Shown piece by piece: positions 57,534 through 64,000 of a stretch of 64,000 bases of DNA. A model generated the notes under the pieces. It did not search any database. It saw only the letters and a list, made by a program, of their open reading frames with translations, and was not told the DNA's origin. The translations under genes and the position numbers were made by a program. Source of the DNA: DASUPK01 sp963821705 (lineage in GTDB: Bacteria; Actinomycetota; Thermoleophilia; Solirubrobacterales; 70-9); NCBI GenBank assembly GCA_963821705.1, contig CAWGEV010000005.1, positions 434,001 through 498,000 on the forward strand, given 5' to 3'. Every line of letters starts with the position of its first letter. The first letter of the stretch is position 1.

Positions 57534-58721
57534 ATGGGCGTCGTGCCGACCAAGGACCAGATCACCGAGAAGCTGACCCAGGTCATCGACCCGGAGCTCC
57601 GGCGTTCCATCGTCGAGCTCGGCATGGTGCGGTCGATCGAGATCCGCGACGACGGCCGCGTCGAGGTCGTCGTCTCCCTGACCACACCTGGCTGCCCCAT
57701 CCGCTCGCACTTCCAACAGGCCGTGGTCAAGCACGTCGGCGAGCTCGAGGGCGTGAACTCCGTCGAGGTCGGTTTCGACGTCCTCTCCGAGGGCGAGAAG
57801 TCGAACCTCCAGCAGAAGCTCGGCCGTCCCAAGCTCCCCGAGGGCGCGCTCGCCCAGGTCAAGAACGTGATCTGCGTCGCCTCGGGCAAGGGCGGCGTGG
57901 GCAAGTCGACGATGACCGCCAACCTCGCCGCCGCTCTCGTCGCCGAGGGCCACAAGGCCGGCGCACTCGACTGCGACGTCTACGGCTACTCGATCCCGCG
58001 CATGCTGGGGATCAACCGCAAGCCCGACGTCTCGCCCGAGCGCAAGATCATCCCGCCCGTGTCACCGTCCGGACCCACCGTGATGTCGATCGGGTTCTTC
58101 GTCGAGGAGAACGCCGCGGTCGTCTGGAGGGGCCCGATGCTCCACAAGGCCATCCAGCAGTTCCTCGAGGACGTCGCCTGGGACGAGCTCGACTACCTGC
58201 TGCTCGACCTGCCGCCCGGCACCGGGGACGTCTCGATGACGCTCGCCCAGCTGCTGCCCCAGGCGAAGATCGCGATCGTGACCACCCCCCAGCCGGCCGC
58301 GCAAAGCGTCGCCCGGCGCGCAGCCGAGATGGCCGCGAAGGTCGACATCGAGGTCCTCGGCGTGATCGAGAACATGTCTGCCTTCACCGGCCCGGACGGA
58401 GAGCGGGTCGCAATCTTCGGTGAGGGCGGCGGCCAGGTGCTCGCCGACGAGCTCGACGTGCCGCTGCTGGCCAAGGTCCCGCTCTCGAGCGAGCTCCGGG
58501 AGTCGGCCGACACCGGAAAGCCGCTTGTGATCGAGGACCCCGATGCCCCCGCCTCGCAGATGATCCGCGAGGCCGCCCGCGGGATCATCGCCGCCACCCC
58601 GACCGAGCTTCCGGTCATGCAGGCCGTACCCGCGGGAGCCGAGCAAACGGCGGCCACAAACACCGCCGCCGCATCCAATGGCGGGGGAGTCAGCGGCACC
58701 GAGCTGCCGATGGTGCAGTAG
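57534..58721 (+). CDS. mrp: Mrp/NBP35-type Fe-S cluster carrier ATPase
   Basis: A 395-aa protein. Residues 1-90 are a MIP18/DUF59 domain (VIDPELRRSIVELGMVRSI, TTPGCPIRSHFQQ). A deviant Walker A GKGGVGKST sits near residues 118-126, then DLPPGTGDVSMTL and ENMSAFTGPDGERVAIFG. The CxxC cluster-binding pair found after ENMS in many Mrp proteins is absent, as in other actinobacterial forms I recall. The C-terminal 45 residues are low complexity. ATG 57534 is used; GTG 57543 is possible. Confidence 0.93.
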   Translation: MGVVPTKDQITEKLTQVIDPELRRSIVELGMVRSIEIRDDGRVEVVVSLTTPGCPIRSHFQQAVVKHVGELEGVNSVEVGFDVLSEGEKSNLQQKLGRPKLPEGALAQVKNVICVASGKGGVGKSTMTANLAAALVAEGHKAGALDCDVYGYSIPRMLGINRKPDVSPERKIIPPVSPSGPTVMSIGFFVEENAAVVWRGPMLHKAIQQFLEDVAWDELDYLLLDLPPGTGDVSMTLAQLLPQAKIAIVTTPQPAAQSVARRAAEMAAKVDIEVLGVIENMSAFTGPDGERVAIFGEGGGQVLADELDVPLLAKVPLSSELRESADTGKPLVIEDPDAPASQMIREAARGIIAATPTELPVMQAVPAGAEQTAATNTAAASNGGGVSGTELPMVQ

Positions 58722-58724
58722 GCG

Positions 58725-60035
58725 GTGACAGTCCGCCGGCGGGCGACCGCCGCGGTCCTCGTCTGCGCGCTCCATCTGGCCGTCTTCGTCCCGACGATCG
58801 GGGACTGGTCCTCGGTCCTGGTCAACGACTTCGCCCCGCAGGCGCAGGCCATAAGGGACGGTGATCTCCCCTATCGCGACCAGCGGCTCGAGTACCCGCC
58901 GCTCTCGATTCCGGTCCTAGTCGGGCCGATCTACCTGGGCGACACCACGCACGACTTTCTCGACGCGTTCCAGTGGGAGATGCTCGCGTTCGACCTCGGG
59001 ATCGTCTCCCTGATCTCCTTCGGGCTCCCGGGGAACGGCCGACGGGTCGCCTCCGCGCTCGGCGTCTACACCGTCGGCGTGGCGGCGCTCTCCGGGGTGG
59101 TGTTGAGCAACTCGGTGATCGACACGGCGCCGCTGGCGCTTTCACGATTCGACCTGGTGCCGCCCCTGCTCGTCCTCGCCGCGGTTCTGGCACGCGACCG
59201 GGGGCGGTCGGCGACCTGGTCGGCGCTGCTGTCGATGGGCGGAGCCGTCAAGGCGTTTCCGCTGCTGCTCTACCCGGCCCTCCTGCGGCGCGAGAGCCGG
59301 CTCGGAAGGGTGGTGGTCGCGGGAGCGATTCCCCTGGTCCTCTGCGCGATCGCCGTGCTCGTGATCGGCGACGAGTTCGGATCGGCGATCAGCTACCACA
59401 CCGATCGGGCCCTGCAGGTCGAGGCGCTGGCGGCGAGCCCGTTCGAGATCGCGCACCTGCTCGGCTCCGGTGCGGCCCCGGTCGGAGGCCACGGCGGATT
59501 CGAGGTCGCAGCGTCCGGCGCGGGGTTCGCGCGTTGGCTGTCGGTCGGGATCGGGGCCGCGTGCTACCTCCTGGTCGCCTGGGCCGGGTGGCGGTCGCCC
59601 GCATCGAACCTGCGGCTGGTGACGGGTCTGGTCGCGCTGCCAGTGGTCTTCTCGCCGGTCCTGTCTCCGCAGTTCCTGCTCTGGATCCTGCCGCTCTCGG
59701 CGTGCGCCTTCGGCCTCCGAGCCGAGAACCTCGTGCTGCTGGTGGCGATCGTGCTGACGCAGGTGGGCCTGCAGCACTACGACCAGGCGATCGACGGCTT
59801 CGGCCCGGGGTTCGTCTGGCCGATCGCGTCGCGGAACGTGATCCTGCTGATCTACGCGTTCATGGTGTGCGAGCCGATCGTCCGGAGTCGCTTCGACCGG
59901 ACGACGGCCTCGCGGCTCGAGAGGGAGAGCGAAGAGGCCGGCTCCCCGCCGCCGGCCCACTTGCTCACATCGGATCTGGGGGACCGAGCGGCGGCACTCC
60001 CGGGCACCGCCACGGTCCACCCCGGCCCCGGTTGA
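58725..60035 (+). CDS. GT87-like membrane mannosyltransferase (DUF2029)
   Basis: A 436-aa polytopic protein with about ten membrane helices. The N-terminal loop YRDQRLEYPPLSIPVLVGP and the first-loop acidic region VNDFAPQAQAI match polyprenol-phosphate-mannose dependent GT-C transferases of the GT87 type. KAFPLLLYPALL and SPQFLLWILPL are typical later segments. It would add mannose or a related sugar to cell-envelope glycolipids outside the membrane. GTG 58725 starts 3 bp after mrp. Confidence 0.85.
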   Translation: MTVRRRATAAVLVCALHLAVFVPTIGDWSSVLVNDFAPQAQAIRDGDLPYRDQRLEYPPLSIPVLVGPIYLGDTTHDFLDAFQWEMLAFDLGIVSLISFGLPGNGRRVASALGVYTVGVAALSGVVLSNSVIDTAPLALSRFDLVPPLLVLAAVLARDRGRSATWSALLSMGGAVKAFPLLLYPALLRRESRLGRVVVAGAIPLVLCAIAVLVIGDEFGSAISYHTDRALQVEALAASPFEIAHLLGSGAAPVGGHGGFEVAASGAGFARWLSVGIGAACYLLVAWAGWRSPASNLRLVTGLVALPVVFSPVLSPQFLLWILPLSACAFGLRAENLVLLVAIVLTQVGLQHYDQAIDGFGPGFVWPIASRNVILLIYAFMVCEPIVRSRFDRTTASRLERESEEAGSPPPAHLLTSDLGDRAAALPGTATVHPGPG

Positions 60036-60081
60036 CTCTGGCACGGGCAAGGTACCGCCGGACCGCGCCGGCGGGAATGGG

Positions 60082-60138
60082 AGTAGTCACGGCTCTCGCT
60101 CCGTAGCGACTACTGACCGACTCGGCGCACTGGTCGGT
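60082..60138 (+). other. Two hairpins in the GT87-oxidase intergenic region
   Basis: AGTAGTC (60082-60088) pairs with GACTACT (60108-60114), extended inwards by ACGG/CCGT with a 3-nt bulge; a second stem ACCGAC (60116-60121) with GTCGGT (60133-60138) follows. They may end GT87 transcription, though no T-run follows. TATATT at 60189-60194 lies 10 bp before the next start and could be a -10 of a leaderless promoter. Confidence 0.3.
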
Positions 60139-60203
60139 ACCGCAAGCGGCGCCCGTCATCGTGCGCATGCGGAGCCACGTTTCGCGGATATATTCGACGG
60201 CCT

Positions 60204-61604
60204 TTGGCCACCCCCGCGAGTCACACGCCCTACGGATACTGGCTCGCCGAAGCCGGAGAGATCGAGGCGCGCCCGCCGCTGGAGGGGGAGGTCGAGGCCG
60301 ACGTGTGTGTGGTCGGCGGCGGCTACCTCGGCATGTGGACCGCCTGGTTCGCGCGCCAGGCGGAGCCGGGCGCCCGCGTGGTCCTGCTCGAGTCGGACCG
60401 CTGCGGCCACGGGCCGAGCGGGAGGAACGGCGGCATCTGCAACCCGCTCTGGTCGCAGATGCCGTGGCTGCGGGAGCGGTTCGGGGACGAAGCCGCCCTG
60501 GCGGTCGGCCGCGCCGGGGCGGACGCCGTCGTCGGCGTCGGGGAGTGGTGCCGCTCGCAGGGAGTCGACGCCTGGTACGAGGAGCACGACCTGATCGAGG
60601 TCTCGACGGCCGCGAGCCAGGATGACCGCTGGCTCCCTGCGACGGAGGCCTGCCGCGAGCTTGGGGTCGGGGACCGCTACCGCCCGGCGTCGGCTGAGGA
60701 GATCGCCTCGCGCTTCCGCTCCGGCCGCGTCCGGGGCGGGGCGATCCTGAGCCCCTCCGCCACGGTCCAGCCTGCCCGGCTGGCGCTCGGCCTCCGTCGG
60801 GTCCTGCTCGACGCGGGCGTCGTGATCCACGAGGGGTCCCCGGCCAGGTCGGCCCGCGAGCACGGCGGGAACGTCGTCCTCGACACCGTGGGCGGCTCGG
60901 TTCGAGCATTGGTGTGCGTCCTCGCGGTCAACGCGGCGCTCGCAGGCTGGCGCGGGTTCAGCCGGCGCCTCAGCGTCGCCTCGAGCCACATGGTCGTCAC
61001 CGAGCCGGTCCCGGAGGTCTACGAGGCGCATGGCTGGGACGGTGGCCCGGTCTCCGATCACCAGACCCTGCTCCACTACTTCCGGGGAACCCCCGATCGC
61101 CGCATCGCCCTCGGATGGGGCGGCGGACCGATGGGGTTCGGCGGTCGCGCGCGGGGCTCCCTCGCCGTGGATCGCTTCTCGGTCGACCGGGCGATCGCGG
61201 GCCTGGTCGACTACTTCCCCGAGGTCAGCGACCGCCGCATCACCCACGCCTGGGGCGGGCCCATCGACGTCTCGCCGGTGCATCTGCCGATCTTCGGCAG
61301 GCATGGCCGGACCTGCTTCGGCTACGGCTTCACGGGGAACGGTGTCGGGCCGAGCCATCTCGGCGGCCGAATCCTTGCCGACCTCGCCCTGGAGCGGCGC
61401 AGCGAGCTGACCGAGCTGGCGATCGTCGATCCCCCGGGGCTCACCCGCTTCCCCCCCGAGCCGCTGCGCTACCTCGGCGCGAGCGCGATCCGGCGCGCGC
61501 TGATCCGCAGCGACCGCGCCGAGGAGCACGGCAAGCGGCCGGGAGCCTTCACGTCATTCGTGGCGGGACTGCCTCGCCGGCTGAAGCTGAATTTGCCTCG
61601 CTAG
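60204..61604 (+). CDS. DadA-like FAD-dependent amine/amino-acid oxidoreductase
   Basis: A 466-aa flavoprotein. ADVCVVGGGYLGMWTAWFA is the FAD dinucleotide motif, followed by VVLLESDRCGHGPSGRNGG, the covalent or close FAD segment of DAO-type oxidases, and the C-terminal FGYGFTGNGVGPSHLGG. It resembles gamma-glutamylputrescine oxidase and other DAO enzymes acting on secondary or primary amines. Substrate unknown. TTG 60204 is the best in-frame start. Confidence 0.86.
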   Translation: MATPASHTPYGYWLAEAGEIEARPPLEGEVEADVCVVGGGYLGMWTAWFARQAEPGARVVLLESDRCGHGPSGRNGGICNPLWSQMPWLRERFGDEAALAVGRAGADAVVGVGEWCRSQGVDAWYEEHDLIEVSTAASQDDRWLPATEACRELGVGDRYRPASAEEIASRFRSGRVRGGAILSPSATVQPARLALGLRRVLLDAGVVIHEGSPARSAREHGGNVVLDTVGGSVRALVCVLAVNAALAGWRGFSRRLSVASSHMVVTEPVPEVYEAHGWDGGPVSDHQTLLHYFRGTPDRRIALGWGGGPMGFGGRARGSLAVDRFSVDRAIAGLVDYFPEVSDRRITHAWGGPIDVSPVHLPIFGRHGRTCFGYGFTGNGVGPSHLGGRILADLALERRSELTELAIVDPPGLTRFPPEPLRYLGASAIRRALIRSDRAEEHGKRPGAFTSFVAGLPRRLKLNLPR

Positions 61605-61623
61605 CGCGCGGGGCGCGCCGAAG

Positions 61624-61890
61624 CTACGCCTGCGACTTGTAGTAGTCGAGGTTGATCTGGGTGTACTTGGACCACTCTTCAGGGAGCTGGTCCTCGGCGA
61701 AGCAGGCGTCGACCGGGCAGGCCTCGACACAGGCGTCGCAGTCGATGCACTCATCCGGATCGATGTAGAGCTGCGGTTCGTCGTCGTAGCCGGGCTCGTC
61801 CGGCGTCGGATGGATGCAGTCGACGGGGCAGACCTCTACGCAGGAGTTGTCCTTCTCGCCGATACAGGGCTCCGCGATGACGTACGCCAA
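61624..61890 (-). CDS. fdxA: 7Fe/8Fe ferredoxin (FdxA-type)
   Basis: An 88-aa ferredoxin. AYVIAEPCIGEKDNSCVEV then CPVDC gives the first cluster (the second Cys of a classic CxxC motif is missing, as for a 3Fe-4S site), and CIDCDACVEACPVDACF the second 4Fe-4S cluster. It carries low-potential electrons for oxidoreductases. TTG 61890 with GGAAC upstream is chosen over a longer start, since the mature protein begins at the usual AYVIAEPC. Confidence 0.93.
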   Translation of the reverse strand: MAYVIAEPCIGEKDNSCVEVCPVDCIHPTPDEPGYDDEPQLYIDPDECIDCDACVEACPVDACFAEDQLPEEWSKYTQINLDYYKSQA

Positions 61891-61957
61891 GGCGCGTGTT
61901 CCTTTCCCAAGTCGGTTGCGCTTGCGGCGCCCAGTGGGCGCCGCGGGACGAAGCATT

Positions 61958-62054
61958 CTAGTGGCCGCCAGGCCGCACCGTCATCAGCGAGGGGCGAAGC
62001 CCTGAGCGGTTGTGCCAGGCGGCCGCTTGCGGCCACGATCTGATGGCGAAGCCG
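61958..62054 (-). repeat. Dispersed palindromic element, full-length copy C (97 bp)
   Basis: The same 97-bp element in the opposite orientation, starting CGGCTTCGCCATCAGATCG at 62054 and ending CTAG at 61958. Stems are kept: GGCCGC/GCGGCC, GGGC/GCCC around GAA, and the outer ATCAG/CTGAT pairing. Indels against copy B fall in loops and balance in length. It lies between divergent fdxA and the epimerase gene. Confidence 0.75.
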
Positions 62055-62069
62055 GGCTAAGGTGCCCGC

Positions 62070-62969
62070 GTGATCCTCCTGACGGGAGCAACCGGCATGG
62101 TCGGCGGGGAGCTTCTGCCGGCTCTGCTGGCGGAGGGCGAGGACGTGCGCGTGCTGGTCAGGGATCCCCGCAAGCTCGGGGAGCACCGCGTCGACGTGCA
62201 GATCGCCCTCGGCGACCTGCGTGACCCCTTTTCGATGCGCCACGCGATGAGGGGTGTGGAGACCGTGATCCACCTCGCGGCCACGATCCGCGACCAGCCG
62301 CGCGGCACCATCGAGGAGCTCAACGGCCTGGCCACCATCCGGCTGCTCCGTTCGGCGGAGAGGGCGGGCGTGAAGCGCTTCGTCTTCTTCTCCGCCATGG
62401 GAGCGACCGGCTTCCAGCGCACGCGTTTCTTCCGCTCCAAGGCGCTCGCCGAGCGCGCGGTCGAGCACTCGCCCCTCCAGACAACCGTGTTCGCGCCATC
62501 GATCATCTACCGCCCCGGCGACCCCTGGATCAGGCTGCTCCAGCGCCTCTCGCTGCTGCCCGCGCTGCCGGTCTCCGGCACCGGGGAGGCCCGCACCCAG
62601 CCGATCTGGGCCCGTGACGTGGCGCGCTGCGTCGTCGCCGCGCTCGCGGACGGCAAGGGCAAGGTGTCCGGGGCCGGCTCGAACGGGCGCTACGAGCTCG
62701 CCGGGCCCGAGGTGCTGAGCTACGACGACATCGTCGAGCGGGTGCTCGAGGCGAGCGATCGCCATCGCCCCCTCGTGCACGTGCCGTTGCCGCTGGTGCG
62801 GACCGGGCTGCGGGCGCTCGAGCTGGTCGTGGGGCCGCCGGTCTTCGCGACCTGGGAGGAGATGGAGCTGATGGAGGTGCCGATGACGACGGAGCGGGGA
62901 ACCGAGGACGCGGAGCGGCTCGGCGTGGAGCCCCGTCCGATGACTGCGGTGCTCGGGACCGGGTCCTAG
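62070..62969 (+). CDS. NAD(P)-dependent epimerase/NmrA-like (NDUFA9-type) protein
   Basis: A 299-aa SDR (atypical) protein: ILLTGATGMVGGELLPALL is the NAD(P) motif, then IHLAATIRDQPRGTIEELN, FFSAMGATG and FRSKALAERAVEHS with a YxxxK-like change (FRSKALAE). These features match complex I NDUFA9-related and NmrA proteins that bind nucleotide but often lack catalysis. Start GTG 62070, 16 bp after the repeat. Confidence 0.87.
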   Translation: MILLTGATGMVGGELLPALLAEGEDVRVLVRDPRKLGEHRVDVQIALGDLRDPFSMRHAMRGVETVIHLAATIRDQPRGTIEELNGLATIRLLRSAERAGVKRFVFFSAMGATGFQRTRFFRSKALAERAVEHSPLQTTVFAPSIIYRPGDPWIRLLQRLSLLPALPVSGTGEARTQPIWARDVARCVVAALADGKGKVSGAGSNGRYELAGPEVLSYDDIVERVLEASDRHRPLVHVPLPLVRTGLRALELVVGPPVFATWEEMELMEVPMTTERGTEDAERLGVEPRPMTAVLGTGS

Positions 62970-63217
62970 GCGCGGCGCACCCAGTCGACCACGAGCAGCA
63001 CGATTCCGCCGACGAGCTCGAGGATCCCTCCGATCAGCGACGTGTAGCGCACCGCGTCCACCGTGCCGCTCGACGGGTCCTTGGGGACGTCGAGGCCCGA
63101 GAGCAGGTGGTGGTAGAGCCAGCGATAGACGTCCTCCGGGACGTCGAGGAGGTGCAGGACCAGGGTCAGGGCCGATCCCGCGATCAGCAGCAGTCCGGCG
63201 GTCCGCAGCTTCGTCAC
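62966..63217 (-). CDS. Small two-helix membrane protein
   Basis: An 83-aa protein with two hydrophobic helices (AGLLLIAGSALTLVLHLL and TSLIGGILELVGGIVLLVV) joined by a Trp/Tyr-rich loop (EDVYRWLYHHLLSG). No known motif. It ends 4 bp inside the convergent epimerase gene. Function unknown. Confidence 0.65.
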   Translation of the reverse strand: MTKLRTAGLLLIAGSALTLVLHLLDVPEDVYRWLYHHLLSGLDVPKDPSSGTVDAVRYTSLIGGILELVGGIVLLVVDWVRRA

Positions 63218-63232
63218 GGGTCCAGAAAAGCA

Positions 63233-63258
63233 AGAGGCCCGGCGTGAGCCGGGCCTCT
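63233..63258 (-). terminator. Rho-independent terminator of groEL
   Basis: A perfect 11-bp GC-rich stem (63233-63243 with 63248-63258, arm AGAGGCCCGGC), loop GTGA. On the minus strand it is followed by TTGCTTTTC, a T-rich tail, which sets its direction. It lies 42 bp after the groEL stop. Confidence 0.87.
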
Positions 63259-63299
63259 CAAGAACACTCGCCTGTTAGGGCGATGGTCGCAGATGCGAC

Positions 63300-64000
<701 letters not shown>

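Overview
The window is about 70% GC, densely coded, and reads as ordinary chromosome of a high-GC Gram-positive actinobacterium. Features that point this way are a eukaryote-like (type II) IleRS, an FdxA-type ferredoxin, polyprenol-phosphate mannose synthase, a DUF2342 zinc metalloprotease, an actinobacterial-type Mrp without CxxC, GTG/TTG starts and many 4-bp ATGA/GTGA overlaps. I would guess class Thermoleophilia (Solirubrobacterales/Gaiellales-like); this is inference from gene content, not a phylogeny. I found no rRNA, tRNA, CRISPR array, prophage or transposase.

Layout. 1-4.1 kb (minus): a run with a TlpA-like lipoprotein thioredoxin, NfeD, a frameshifted slipin, a GNAT acetyltransferase, a GalT-like protein and an unknown. 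4.3-6.9 kb (plus): an unusual DEAH helicase whose helicase core is interrupted by an acidic tract. 7-15 kb (minus): birA and a SAM hydroxide adenosyltransferase, then a haem/cytochrome c operon transcribed ccmA-ccmB-ccmC-ccmD-hemA-hemC-cobA/hemD. 15-20.5 kb: a secreted three-repeat protein, an aldehyde dehydrogenase with a Lys-rich tail, rarA and chrA. 20.6-24 kb (plus): a translationally coupled run of M20 peptidase, DUF1385, methylmalonyl-CoA epimerase, a 71-aa unknown and a methyltransferase. 24-30.9 kb: a BtrH-like protein, PAP2, ychF, a methylthioadenosine salvage pair, a tocopherol-cyclase-like protein and SpoIID. 31-41.8 kb: aldehyde dehydrogenase, FAD oxidoreductase, fumC, MarR, VOC protein, ileS, HAD, trxA and a DPM1-like glycosyltransferase. 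41.8-51.5 kb: polX, a TetR/MFS divergon with paired operators (the MFS gene is frameshifted), otsB, a split TauE/SafE pair, a YhaM-like nuclease, PAC2, and a TetR/SMR operon with a tandem operator. 51.5-64 kb: an AddB/AdnA-like nuclease with a degenerate motor, IMPase, zincin, a coiled-coil repeat protein, mrp, GT87, an FAD oxidase, fdxA, a NAD-epimerase, and the 3' part of groEL.

The most interesting unexplained signal is a dispersed, strongly palindromic intergenic element. There are two 97-bp copies in opposite orientation, about 16 kb apart and roughly 84% identical, plus three shortened copies that keep one or both ends. All lie directly against gene ends, and in three cases the distal CTA(G) end supplies the TAG stop codon of the neighbouring gene. 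Other points worth following are the two repressor-operator architectures, three apparent single-base insertions that break otherwise intact genes, the acidic insertion inside the helicase core, and the K-to-R Walker A motif in the UvrD-like nuclease.
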